From: Oscillospiraceae bacterium
GTDB lineage: Bacteria; Bacillota; Clostridia; Oscillospirales; Oscillospiraceae
DNA length: 64,000 nucleotides
Assembly: GCA_910575815.1 (NCBI GenBank)
Contig: CAJTFN010000019.1
Coordinates: 1-64,000, forward strand
Reading direction: 5' to 3'
The translations under genes and the position numbers were made by a program. Below the pieces are notes generated by a model. It was not told the origin of the DNA. It did no database searches and saw only the letters and a program-made list of their open reading frames with translations. Below, one piece after another: positions 42,531 through 50,957 of the stretch; within the stretch, counting starts at the first letter, position 1; the number at the start of each line of letters is the position of its first letter.

Positions 42531-42838
42531 GCCTCCACTCCTTTTTCCCTATGGTTAAATTATATTGTCCATAAGTAGAAATGGAAACAGCCCAATGGGT
42601 TCAAAAATATTTACCAGTGGTAAATATCAACGTATTATATCACAAAAAACACCGTAGTTCCAGGCGTTTGAGATGATTTTTCTTAATAATGGAAAATCCT
42701 GTTACATTTTACATGCTCAAACAAATAGAAAATCGTAGGAAGGTATTTCGTCTTTTGCCGGGGCTTTTCTCCACCGCCGGGTAGTCCGGCGGCATACCGC
42801 CCCGTAATTTGACGGTGGCGCTCAGGTATCCGCCTTTT
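42531..42838. other. A/T-rich gene-free spacer
   Basis: 308 bases between divergent regulator genes. I see no open frame with a ribosome-binding site. Low GC (42540-42730) contrasts with the host chromosome and fits foreign origin. Confidence 0.5.
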
Positions 42839-42857
42839 TTCGACAATTTTATACAAT
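42839..42857 (+). promoter_or_regulatory. Spo0A box next to a -10 element
   Basis: TTCGACA (42839-42845, the complement of TGTCGAA) is followed 6 bases later by TACAAT (42852-42857), with no good -35. Spo0A-activated sigma-A promoters commonly have 0A boxes near a poor -35. The genes downstream are the XRE-like and Spo0A-like proteins, so feedback or control by host Spo0A is possible. Confidence 0.5.
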
Positions 42858-42936
42858 CCTGAGGTATACCTCGTGGCGGCTCAGACAGGCTTCCGGCAGA
42901 ATTTTAACAGAATTCTGTGATAGGGAGGTTCTTTCT

Positions 42937-43209
42937 ATGTTACGCCAACAATATAAATGTCTTCTCCGCCGCTTTCTCTCAGGGGAAATACGGAAGTACC
43001 GCCTACAATGCGAATGGACGCAGGAGCAGATTTCGGAGCACCTGTGCATGGCGCCCCGGTCTTATGCATATCTGGAACACGGCATATGTGGCTGTTCCGG
43101 TCTGACGGTGGTGCTTTTTCTGCTGCTGTTGAAAGATGAGGAGGTCCTTCAGCTGCTGCAAAGCGCCAGAAAAGAGCTGAAGGAGGCAGAGAATCATGAC
43201 GCAGCATGA
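42937..43209 (+). CDS. Small helix-turn-helix protein (XRE-like)
   Basis: 90 residues. EIRKYRLQCEWTQEQISEHLCMAPRSYAYLEHG (~17-49) matches a short XRE-type helix-turn-helix, followed by a Leu-rich helix. GGGAGG precedes ATG 42937. Its last 14 bases overlap the Spo0A-like gene, so the two are co-translated and may act together on recombinase expression. Confidence 0.8.
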   Translation: MLRQQYKCLLRRFLSGEIRKYRLQCEWTQEQISEHLCMAPRSYAYLEHGICGCSGLTVVLFLLLLKDEEVLQLLQSARKELKEAENHDAA

Positions 43210-43543
43210 ACTGGATTCCACAGAAATCTATGATCTACTATACCAGCTGGGGCTTGCCGCGACAACCACAGCCTTTTTTCACCTGGCCTACACGGTTCGG
43301 CTGGCGGCCTGCCAGTCCCAGCGGCTGCTTGCCCCGGCGTGGCTGTATCCGGAAACGGCTCGGCATTACCGGACGAATCCAAAAACCATAGAGTGGAATA
43401 TCCGGTATCTCAGTGTAGAAGCCTGGAAAAAGGCGCCGGAGCGGCTGTCTCAAATGGCGGGTGTCACGCTGTGCGGCGCGCCGCCGCCTGCCCGCTTCCT
43501 GTCCATCCTGGCGGAAAGCTTGAAAGGCGGTCACGTCGCATAG
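43196..43543 (+). CDS. Free-standing Spo0A C-terminal DNA-binding domain protein
   Basis: 115 residues aligning with the whole effector domain of Spo0A: EIYDLLYQLGLAATTTAFFHL corresponds to the opening helices, AWLYPETARHYRTNPKTIEWNI to the LYPDIAKKFNTTASRVERAI-type segment including the recognition helix, and EAWKKAPERLSQMAG follows. There is no receiver, so it cannot be controlled by phosphorylation. It could bind 0A boxes such as those at 41639 and 42839. It sits upstream of the recombinase gene, which makes it a candidate excision or repression switch tied to sporulation; that role is inference. Confidence 0.85.
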   Translation: MTQHELDSTEIYDLLYQLGLAATTTAFFHLAYTVRLAACQSQRLLAPAWLYPETARHYRTNPKTIEWNIRYLSVEAWKKAPERLSQMAGVTLCGAPPPARFLSILAESLKGGHVA

Positions 43544-43760
43544 CGGTCGTTTGGCTGGTATGGTGGCATTAAGGGGTTCTTGATAGCATGTCTCGGGCAA
43601 GACAAGTGGAATAAATTCAAAAGAGCAGATGCATATGTTGCATCTGCTCTTATTTCGAAAAACAGCGGGCCGGACTCGCACAGGGAATATCGGTTCTGCC
43701 GGGGAATACCTATTCATACTTAAAAGCGGCAGGGCATAGGCTTTATGGGAGGTATGGTTG
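43544..43760. other. Spacer with terminator
   Basis: Apart from the hairpin at 43621-43655 I see no feature in this stretch. Confidence 0.5.
43621..43655 (+). terminator. Terminator after the Spo0A-like gene
   Basis: AAGAGCAGATGCA pairs with TGCATCTGCTCTT around a TATGT loop; ATTTCG follows. Confidence 0.8.
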
Positions 43761-43892
43761 ATGAAAGATTCATATTGGACATTAATTGAGATACAAAAAG
43801 GTTCCTCCGTATCCTATACTGGTACTAGCGATATTATTCAGCAAGCCGTCACCGCTTGGCTCTCGATACAACTCAGCACCCCCTACAAATGA
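43761..43892 (+). CDS. 43-residue small protein upstream of the recombinase
   Basis: GGGAGG lies 9 bases before ATG 43761. The product MKDSYWTLIEIQKGSSVSYT... ends at TGA 43892, directly on a terminator-like hairpin. It is polar and has no membrane span. No family is recognised; a recombinase accessory (directionality) factor would be small and near the recombinase, but its sequence gives no proof. Confidence 0.5.
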   Translation: MKDSYWTLIEIQKGSSVSYTGTSDIIQQAVTAWLSIQLSTPYK

Positions 43893-43964
43893 TGCCTGCG
43901 CCGAACTTTCGGTGCAGGCATTTAAAATAAACTCTTGTACTGCAACGGCTCCTATGCCGTTGTA
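43890..43964 (+). terminator. Two hairpins before the recombinase
   Basis: ATGCCTGC.CCGA / TCGG.GCAGGCAT (43890-43917) is followed by TTTAAAAT, like a weak terminator. CTGCAACGGC / GCCGTTGTAG (43939-43964) is a second 10-base stem 13 bases before the recombinase ATG and could limit its translation. Confidence 0.55.
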
Positions 43965-43977
43965 GTGCCGGGCAGTT

Positions 43978-45555
43978 ATGCCTTCAGGGAGGTGTAACAA
44001 GATTCTATGCGCGATCTATGTACGCTTGAGTAAAGAGGATGAAGACAAGCATCAAACTGAGTCTGAAAGCATCCAAAATCAGAAGTCCTTGTTGACTGCC
44101 TACGCCGTGGACCACGGCTGGGATATCTATTCCGTCTACTGCGACGAGGACTACTCCGGCGCAGACCGCCTCCGCCCGGACTTTAACCGGATGCTTTCCG
44201 CGGCAAAGCGGAAGGAGTTCCAAATCATTCTCTGCAAATCCCAGTCCCGTTTTACCCGGGATATGGAGCTGGTGGAAAAGTACATTCACGGCCTGTTTCC
44301 CATCTGGGGCATCCGCTTCATCGCCGTGGCGGACAACGCCGACACAGAGGTCAAGGGCAACAAAAAGGCCCGCCAGATCAATGGTCTGGTGAACGAGTGG
44401 TACTTGGAGGACCTCTCTGAAAACGTCCGCATGGTCTTCGACCTGAAACGCCGGGAGGGACAGTATATCGGTGGATTTCCCATCTACGGCTATAAAAAGG
44501 ACCCTGCCAACAAAAATTACATCATCATTGACCCTGAGGCCGCCGAGGTGGTTCGTCAAATCTTCCGATGGTCCTTGGAGGGTCATGGCAAACAAAACAT
44601 CGCCCATATGCTCAACGAAAGCGGCGTCCCAAGCCCATCCCGTTACAAGGCCGATCACGGCTGGACCTGCAAAACCCCCGCAAAAAACGGCTATGCCCTC
44701 TGGAACAAGACCACCATCTGGCGTATCCTTCACAATGAGATGTACACCGGCACGATGATTCAAGGCCGCCGAAAAAAAGCCAGCTACAAGTCCAAGGTAC
44801 TCATCGCCCTCCCCGAAGACCAGTGGTATCGGGTCGAGGGCACTCATGAACCCATCATTGACCAAAAAACCTTTATCGCTGTCCAACAAAGCCTGTCTCT
44901 CCGCACGAAAACCGACGGCAGGGGAGAGGTCCATCTGTTATCCGGACTGGTAAAGTGCATGGACTGCAGTAGCACCATGAGCAAAGTCACCGACTGCCGC
45001 CAAGGCCGTCCCCGGGTTTCCTACCTCCGCTGTAAGCTCTACGCCGAAAGCGGCAAGGCAAGACTCTGCACGCGTCATTCTATCCGCCTCGATAAGCTGG
45101 AGGAGCTGGTGTCGGATCGCATCCGTTACTACGTTCAGGCCTATTACAAGTTAGATCCCCAGGACCTTCATCCCAAACGCGACACCCGCCGGGAGGCCTT
45201 GGAACAGGAGTATAAGACTCTGACCGCCCAACTGGAAAAGCGCAGTTTAACCCTGAAAACCCTCTACTTAGATAAAGTCTCCGGTCTTCTTACCGACGAC
45301 CAGTTCGCCGCCCTGAACCAGTCCTTTCTGGAAGAAGAAACCCGCCTGGAACAACGCCTCGAAAAAGTTGAAAACGGCTTGTCGGACTACGAAAAGCCCC
45401 AACAGCCAGCAGACCTGATAAAACGGGCCAAAGAGCTCCTGAAGCTGGAAACCGTTCCCCGAGAGCTGGTAGTTGCGCTAATTGAAAAAATCGAAATCGG
45501 CGAACGCAACCCCAACACCGGCGAGCAGCAAATCCGCGTAACCTGGAAGTTCTAA
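43978..45555 (+). CDS. Large serine recombinase (site-specific integrase/excisionase)
   Basis: 525 residues. The resolvase domain starts AIYVRLSKEDED and has the catalytic-serine region ESESIQNQKSLL and the SQSRFTRDMELVEKYI segment. A recombinase domain (GFPIYGYKKD...NIAHMLNESGVPSPS), a zinc ribbon (CMDCSSTMSKV...CTRHSIR) and a coiled-coil end follow. It should catalyse recombination between 40102 and 57243. The start is unclear: ATG 43978 has no good site, while AGGGAGGTG (43985-43993) points to an ATT at 44002 where relatives begin. Its last ~72 codons recur at 56853. Confidence 0.93.
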   Translation: MPSGRCNKILCAIYVRLSKEDEDKHQTESESIQNQKSLLTAYAVDHGWDIYSVYCDEDYSGADRLRPDFNRMLSAAKRKEFQIILCKSQSRFTRDMELVEKYIHGLFPIWGIRFIAVADNADTEVKGNKKARQINGLVNEWYLEDLSENVRMVFDLKRREGQYIGGFPIYGYKKDPANKNYIIIDPEAAEVVRQIFRWSLEGHGKQNIAHMLNESGVPSPSRYKADHGWTCKTPAKNGYALWNKTTIWRILHNEMYTGTMIQGRRKKASYKSKVLIALPEDQWYRVEGTHEPIIDQKTFIAVQQSLSLRTKTDGRGEVHLLSGLVKCMDCSSTMSKVTDCRQGRPRVSYLRCKLYAESGKARLCTRHSIRLDKLEELVSDRIRYYVQAYYKLDPQDLHPKRDTRREALEQEYKTLTAQLEKRSLTLKTLYLDKVSGLLTDDQFAALNQSFLEEETRLEQRLEKVENGLSDYEKPQQPADLIKRAKELLKLETVPRELVVALIEKIEIGERNPNTGEQQIRVTWKF

Positions 45556-45716
45556 CTGCTACCGTACCGTCGGCGAAACGCTTCGCTGTCGCCTGTCCTT
45601 CATTGCAGGCCACCAACCGCGCTCCGCGCGGATTACGGAGGAGGAGAGCGCGGGGCTCTGCCCCTGCACCCCGCCACCTTTTGAAAAAGGTGGACGAAAA
45701 CTTTATCTGCGTCCTA
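45341..45716 (+). repeat. Direct repeat, copy 1 (recombinase 3' end plus 160 bases)
   Basis: 376 bases match 56854-57230 with scattered, mostly silent differences, including the recombinase C-terminus, the stop and ~160 GC-rich non-coding bases ending GCGTCCTA. The match stops 12 bases before the attachment core in copy 2. Confidence 0.9.
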
Positions 45717-46790
45717 TTCGTTTTCGGTTTTCCGCTGCCGCACCGGTTTTGAAAACAATTTTTCCTGTACAAGAGCGAGAAGAATACCGGATATTCCTGC
45801 AATCAATTTCGCGGCGAAATAAGCGAGTAGTCCCCGGCTACTCTCTGCTTTGACGGCAAAGATAAGCTGTCCTCCAAACATGTAAGCTCCGCTTACAGCA
45901 AAGGCGGCATTGATGCGTTTTCCCCGAGGACTCATCTGCGTCCACAGCGGCGACATGGCAATGCTGCTGATGCTGTTCAGCAACATTCCGCAAAAGGAGA
46001 CGGACTCCAGATGAAATACATTTGCAATCCACTCGGCCTTTAGGTATCTCTGTATAAGAGTGGAAAGGATGGTCCCGCCAATTACCATCGTCAGCATTTT
46101 GACAAAAGTTATCATGCTGTCTGCCAGATGACTTAAAACGGCATCGGGATTTATTTGCAGTAGGATAACAATAGCTGCAAATAGGAGAATACAGAGATTT
46201 TGCAGAAAGCGCCCGAATAGCCGGAGAACTTGCTGTGTGAAGTTCGGCCTTTTGAAAAATCCAAAGGTAATGAGCGCGCAGATTATCCAGATCGGCAGAC
46301 AGTTGAAGAGCATATTGGAAAGAGAAATGCCTAATATCATTCCTCCGGTAAGAACGCCGAGAGGCGCGGTGATGATTCCTGCGATAAATCCCTGGATTAA
46401 TGTGTCCTGAGAGTCATGAATAGCCGCGCCGAATATGGGGAGCTGGAAGCTAATGAACTGCCCGATGCAGCCGGAGAGAATCAGGCTGCAGAAGAGAAAC
46501 CACTCCTTTTCAGGAGCTAGTGCCTGACAGAGGTGATATCCGCCCAGATCCGGGGACAGCAGACTGCCGATAATAGCGGCGGGGAGATATGACGGACTTG
46601 TGGATAATACACTGGTCAGGCTGTTTAAAAAAACAGCTCCTCCGCAGCAAATACCGATATAAGGGAGCATTGTGGAGGACATCGAAAGAACGGCTGTGTC
46701 TACATGTTCGGCCAATCTCCATCGCCCGGTTATTTTATCGATCAGTCCCAGTACACTAAAAAGTGAAAAGAGAAAAATCATGAAACTCAT
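45714..46790 (-). CDS. EutH-family membrane transporter
   Basis: 358 residues with about ten spans. It begins MSFMIFLFSLFSVLGLIDKITGRWRLAEHV and contains LLSPDLGGYHLCQALAPEKEW, like the NDMGGFALAQ segment of EutH, the ethanolamine permease. No other eut gene is present, so the substrate may differ. Its stop codon lies in the last bases of the direct repeat, so the C-terminus may be altered by the junction. GGGAGG precedes ATG 46790. It is last on the minus-strand side of the cargo. Confidence 0.8.
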   Translation of the reverse strand: MSFMIFLFSLFSVLGLIDKITGRWRLAEHVDTAVLSMSSTMLPYIGICCGGAVFLNSLTSVLSTSPSYLPAAIIGSLLSPDLGGYHLCQALAPEKEWFLFCSLILSGCIGQFISFQLPIFGAAIHDSQDTLIQGFIAGIITAPLGVLTGGMILGISLSNMLFNCLPIWIICALITFGFFKRPNFTQQVLRLFGRFLQNLCILLFAAIVILLQINPDAVLSHLADSMITFVKMLTMVIGGTILSTLIQRYLKAEWIANVFHLESVSFCGMLLNSISSIAMSPLWTQMSPRGKRINAAFAVSGAYMFGGQLIFAVKAESSRGLLAYFAAKLIAGISGILLALVQEKLFSKPVRQRKTENE

Positions 46791-46976
46791 ATACGTCGCC
46801 TCCCGCGTATCATGATTCCAGGGTTTGTTTACATAAGGTCAAACACACGGTTTTTGAGAAAATTTTCTATGCAGACGGAGAGATTGCCAGATAATCCGCG
46901 TATTTGTCTAGTTGGAACAGGTCCTGGTGAACTTGTCGGCCGTCATGCTTCTGGCCGGATGGTGAGGGAACAACAG

Positions 46977-47032
46977 CCCTGTCGGTTCCGAACAATGGAG
47001 AAGGATTGTTCGGATTGGACAGGGCCGTTTTT
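46977..47032 (+). terminator. Terminator-like long hairpin
   Basis: CCCTGTC..TTCCGAACAAT pairs with ATTGTTCGGA..GACAGGG and is followed by a TTTTTT run on the plus strand. Genes on both sides run the other way, so its use is unclear. The rest of 46791-47086 shows no gene. Confidence 0.45.
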
Positions 47033-47086
47033 TCCAACTCTTTTTGTGTTTGGATACTGTGGCTTTTTTAAGGACGGGTACAGCCT

Positions 47087-48196
47087 TTAAATGAACTGCT
47101 CAACCTCTTTGGACAGTTGGGCAATCACGTCCTGACCATAGGTCTCAACGCCCCAAGTGCCCCATAAGTCCTTAATGGCCTTGGACATGATGGCGCTCAT
47201 CTCCTCGTCGGTGGGAATAAAGACCTCAATGCCGAGAGCCTGTAGATCTGAGATGGCCTGCTCATCCTGAATCTGAAGGGCATCCAGGGCTTCCTCAATC
47301 ATCTCATTCATGGCGGTAGAGATGATTTCCTGATACTCAGCCGGCAGGGAGTCAAATAGATCCTTGTTCATGATGCAGACGTAAGCGTCGGTGGAGGTTC
47401 GCAGGTCCAGGAAGTAATGAATCAGATCTGCCATCACGGAATAGTTGGAATAGGCGCCGCCGCCGACCCAGCCATCGCAAACGCCGGTCTGCATCGCGCT
47501 GTACAGGTCGGCATAGGGGATAGTGGTGCTAGGATACTTCATGATTTCGGAAACTGCGATTTTCTGAGACTCCAGACCCGGGACGCGGATCAAGGTTTTA
47601 TGCGGATATTCGATATCAAAGAGGTGATCGATGTCATCTCCCTTCATATTGACGATTCCGAAGCCCGTGAAACCATTGGTCCAGAAGCCGAAGTTGTGCA
47701 CTCCATAGCCCGCCTGAAACTCCTTGTATTTGTCATACAGCCAGCTGCCTTCACCAAAGACCGTCCTGAATTGGTCAAGGTTGGTGCAGAGATAAGGCAG
47801 ATAGGGAATCCCTCCGAAGGAATCGTAGGTATCTGCGGGAGGAATGAGGCCCATTTCGATAGAGCCGTTCATAATCTCATCATAGACCTGAATGTAGTCA
47901 CCCAACTGAGAGGCTGGGAACACATTGACTTTGACGTCGCCCTTGGTCTGTTCAAAGATTTTGTCTGCGGCATTTTGCATTGCGATGGTATCTATGGTAT
48001 CGGTGCCGCCGATTCCAGCGAAGGAAAAAGTATAGGTTGGGTTGCCGCTCTTAGCGTCGGCAGAGCTGGACTCAGAGGGGGAATTGGACGCAGAGCTGTC
48101 GCTTTTGGGGCCACTGGTATCATTTTTCGAACCGCCGCAAGCAACCAGGGACAGGACCAGTGCGAATGACAAAATGATACTGAGGAACTTTTTCAT
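47087..48196 (-). CDS. TRAP transporter solute-binding lipoprotein (DctP type)
   Basis: 369 residues. A lipoprotein signal ends LSLVAC with Cys20, followed by a Ser-rich linker (~25-50) and a TRAP-family binding domain (TDTIDTIAMQNAADKIFEQTKGDVKVNVFPASQLGDY). TRAP systems import carboxylates, sugar acids or similar using a sodium gradient. The membrane subunits are 6 kb away at 53141-54957. AAAGGAGG precedes ATG 48196. Substrate is likely a polyol- or sugar-derived acid, judged only from neighbours. Confidence 0.93.
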   Translation of the reverse strand: MKKFLSIILSFALVLSLVACGGSKNDTSGPKSDSSASNSPSESSSADAKSGNPTYTFSFAGIGGTDTIDTIAMQNAADKIFEQTKGDVKVNVFPASQLGDYIQVYDEIMNGSIEMGLIPPADTYDSFGGIPYLPYLCTNLDQFRTVFGEGSWLYDKYKEFQAGYGVHNFGFWTNGFTGFGIVNMKGDDIDHLFDIEYPHKTLIRVPGLESQKIAVSEIMKYPSTTIPYADLYSAMQTGVCDGWVGGGAYSNYSVMADLIHYFLDLRTSTDAYVCIMNKDLFDSLPAEYQEIISTAMNEMIEEALDALQIQDEQAISDLQALGIEVFIPTDEEMSAIMSKAIKDLWGTWGVETYGQDVIAQLSKEVEQFI

Positions 48197-48278
48197 AGAG
48201 ACAACCTCCTTTATGAATTGGGGATTTTCAAGAAATATACAATCGATAAGTTTTCCTGTCGAGATCGCTGCCTACATC

Positions 48279-49031
48279 TTAAAAAAGATGCAGCTCTTTT
48301 AATTTCTCTATCATACCATAATCTGTCATATCGAAAGAGAGGGGGGTGATCGGCACATAACCCTTTTTTATATAGAAGAGATCTGTACCCTCTTCCGCTC
48401 CGTCCAATAGGTTGTTGCCATGCATCCAATAGAATGTACGGCCCTTAGGGTCTTTCATTTCCATGAAGCAATCGTTGTACCAGCGCCAGCCCTGTGCCGC
48501 GAGAACATATCCTTGGACATCCTCAAACGGTAGTTCCGGATAGTTGATAGATAGAGCGGTCAACGGTTTGAAGCCGCCTTTTTTCCACCGCTCAATTATA
48601 TCGATGAGACATTTAGACGCTTCGTGGGAATTGCATTGCTCGCTGTTTTGGGACATGGCGATACTTGGAACGCCATGCAGATATCCTTCAACCGCCACAG
48701 CGACGGTGCCGGAGTAAAGGACCTCTGTTGCCATATTCGGGGAAGGGTTAATGCCGCCGACCACAAGATCTGGTTTGGCGGGCAACAGCTTCGCAAAGGC
48801 AAATTTGACGCAGTCTGCGGGGGTTCCGGAAAATGCCCAAGCCTTTGCGGCATAGGGGATGGCTGTTTCCCTCATCCAGAGGGGGTTATGGGGGGAGAGC
48901 CCGTGCCCTCCGGAACTGGATTCTTTCTCAGGAACGCATACGTATACATTCCCTATTTTGGATAGCGCCTCGACGGTGATGGACAGGGCCGGAGCGTTGA
49001 CGCCATCGTCATTTGATAAAAGGATATCCAT
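48279..49031 (-). CDS. surE: SurE-family 5'/3'-nucleotidase (phosphatase)
   Basis: 250 residues with the SurE metal site: MDILLSNDDGVNAPAL at the N-terminus, SSSGGHGLS and GGINPSPNMATEVLYSGTVAVAVEG. SurE removes phosphate from nucleotides and other phosphomonoesters. In this catabolic operon it may act on a sugar phosphate. Its ATG overlaps by one base the stop of the dehydrogenase gene, so they are co-translated. Confidence 0.92.
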   Translation of the reverse strand: MDILLSNDDGVNAPALSITVEALSKIGNVYVCVPEKESSSGGHGLSPHNPLWMRETAIPYAAKAWAFSGTPADCVKFAFAKLLPAKPDLVVGGINPSPNMATEVLYSGTVAVAVEGYLHGVPSIAMSQNSEQCNSHEASKCLIDIIERWKKGGFKPLTALSINYPELPFEDVQGYVLAAQGWRWYNDCFMEMKDPKGRTFYWMHGNNLLDGAEEGTDLFYIKKGYVPITPLSFDMTDYGMIEKLKELHLF

Positions 49032-50146
49032 TATTTTACGGTTTTGAGATATTTTTTGCCGAGAATGTCTGCGCCCTTGATGGCGGCGACGAGGTTTTTC
49101 ATATTCACCTCAAAGGGCTCAAGGGAAACCAAGGTCGACTTCAGGGATTTGTCGGCAATGGCCTCGATATTTTCCTCCGTCAGCGCCACGTTGAACTGCT
49201 CTAGCGTGACGGGGAGGCCGACGCTTACCATGAACCGCATGATTTTGTCAATCTCATCTGTGGGCCTGTTTTCAAGGACCATCTCGACAACGATACCGAA
49301 GGCCACCTTTTCGCCATGGAAGAACGGCGCGGTTTCAGGGAGAATGGTCAGCCCGGAGTGTACGCCATGGGCCGTGACACAGCCGGTATTTTCAAAGCCA
49401 AGGCCAGAGAGCAGAGTGTTCGCCTCGATGACGTCCTCCACCGCGGAGGTGAGGACCCCACGCTTCACACACTCAAGGGCAAATTCCCCCCGCTCCAGCA
49501 GAATCTCATAGCACAGATCCGCGATGGCCGCCGCCAGGCGCGTGGGCTTGTATCCGGAGCCGATGTGATTAGGCGTATCGGAGTCAAGAATCGCATGGGC
49601 CTCGAAATAAGTTGCGAGCGCGTCGCCCATGCCTGCGATAAACAGCCTGGGAGGAGCGGATAGAATGATGTCCGTATCCAGGAGCACCAGCTCAGCGTGC
49701 TTTTTAAAAAAGATGGACCCCATGTGAACGCCCTCGTCGGAATACATGACGGAGAGTGCGGAAGTGGGTGCGTCAGAAGAGGCGGAGGTAGGGCAGATGA
49801 CCTTTGGCAAAGCAAGCTGCTCCGCCACCATTTTGGCGGTGTCCATAGTCTTGCCGCCGCCGACGCCTACAATAACCTCAGATTGAAATGCCTTTGAAAT
49901 GTCCATGACCCTGTTGATTTCTTTCCAACAGCACTCGCCTTCACCAGCTATGCACTTGACTTTGGACTCGGTTTTGCCGAAAGATTCTTCGAGCTTTGCG
50001 GAAATTGCTTCAAAGAGGGAGGCGTCGATCAGGACAAGCACACGGCTGCCATAATCAGCTGTATATTTCACGAGATTATTCAGTTCTCCAGGGCCTTGGA
50101 TATATTGCAGAGGCCCCCCAAATCCCCGGGACAAGGTTTTTTCCAT
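49031..50146 (-). CDS. Iron-containing (GldA-like) alcohol dehydrogenase
   Basis: 371 residues of the glycerol dehydrogenase family: the N-terminal YIQGPGELNNL, the NAD-binding GVGGGKTMDTAK (~90-101), PTSASSDAPTSALSV, and metal ligands in the GDALATYFEAHA and TAHGVHSGL regions. It would oxidise a polyol or reduce a ketose with NAD. ATG 50146 follows AAGGAAG; GTG 50155 is an alternative. It lies between the aldolase-like and SurE genes. Confidence 0.92.
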   Translation of the reverse strand: MEKTLSRGFGGPLQYIQGPGELNNLVKYTADYGSRVLVLIDASLFEAISAKLEESFGKTESKVKCIAGEGECCWKEINRVMDISKAFQSEVIVGVGGGKTMDTAKMVAEQLALPKVICPTSASSDAPTSALSVMYSDEGVHMGSIFFKKHAELVLLDTDIILSAPPRLFIAGMGDALATYFEAHAILDSDTPNHIGSGYKPTRLAAAIADLCYEILLERGEFALECVKRGVLTSAVEDVIEANTLLSGLGFENTGCVTAHGVHSGLTILPETAPFFHGEKVAFGIVVEMVLENRPTDEIDKIMRFMVSVGLPVTLEQFNVALTEENIEAIADKSLKSTLVSLEPFEVNMKNLVAAIKGADILGKKYLKTVK

Positions 50147-50188
50147 AATGTACACGCTTCCTTCATAAGTATATTTTTGAGAGATTTC

Positions 50189-50863
50189 TTACAGGCTGTT
50201 GCAATAAGCGTCAATTCGGTCGATGCGATCCGCCACCGTGCCGCCACCGAACTTGCCTTCTTCGAAGAGGGCGCCGCCAACGGTGATACCCCAGGGCTGC
50301 ATTTTTTTGATAAAGTCCAGTTTGCCAAAGTCGCTGACGGAACCGGTCATCATGAAGGTAATGCCACCTTCATCAAACTTCTTTTTTAAGGCAACGGCCA
50401 GCTCCTCGGGGTTGCCGTCGGTCCATCTGTAGGCCGACATACGGATGCCGGGAGAGCCGGTACTGATAATTTCCATGGCGGATTTGGTAATATCCTCAAT
50501 GGTGCCGACCAGCTTCATGGAATCATCTCGCTTTCCAAACGCGGGGAAGTGAAGGATACCCGCGGCCTTCAGCTTGTCGGATACGGATTTAAAGTAGAAT
50601 CCCAAATTACCGTCGATATGGTACTTGATTGCCAGATCCGCCCACTTGTTTGCTGTTTCCTCATCGGTGGTAAGGGGCTCGATGACAACGTGCTTGCCCG
50701 CGGCGAGCATGGCCTGAATCAGGGCCTCCCCCTCTTCCAATGTTACGCCTTCGTCCTTGAAGCCCCAATATTTTGCCGCCGCGTGCTTATTGGCCTCGAA
50801 AACCTCAAGGGCGTGGGGGACGGTAACGTCATTGTGGGTCAGCATTGCAACACATCTGATCAT
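50189..50863 (-). CDS. Unassigned sugar-metabolism protein
   Basis: 224 residues, apparently a small alpha/beta barrel (IRCVAMLTHNDVTVPHALEVFE at the start; GKHVVIEPLTTDEETANKWADLA; GGITFMMTGSVSDFGKLDFIKKMQPWGITVGGALFEE at the end). The GALFE end resembles aldolase-type barrels where a phosphate-binding Gly-rich loop sits near the C-terminus. I do not recognise the family. Position between an FGGY kinase and a GldA-like dehydrogenase suggests an aldolase or isomerase in the same pathway. GAAAGGAGA precedes ATG 50863. Confidence 0.75.
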   Translation of the reverse strand: MIRCVAMLTHNDVTVPHALEVFEANKHAAAKYWGFKDEGVTLEEGEALIQAMLAAGKHVVIEPLTTDEETANKWADLAIKYHIDGNLGFYFKSVSDKLKAAGILHFPAFGKRDDSMKLVGTIEDITKSAMEIISTGSPGIRMSAYRWTDGNPEELAVALKKKFDEGGITFMMTGSVSDFGKLDFIKKMQPWGITVGGALFEEGKFGGGTVADRIDRIDAYCNSL

Positions 50864-50957
50864 TTTGGTTCTCCTTTCATCTCGTTGACATGGTGTATTT
50901 CTGTCTTTGAAACTTCTATTCCAAAAAACGGAAACGAGTTTGTGTGGAATTCCAAGG

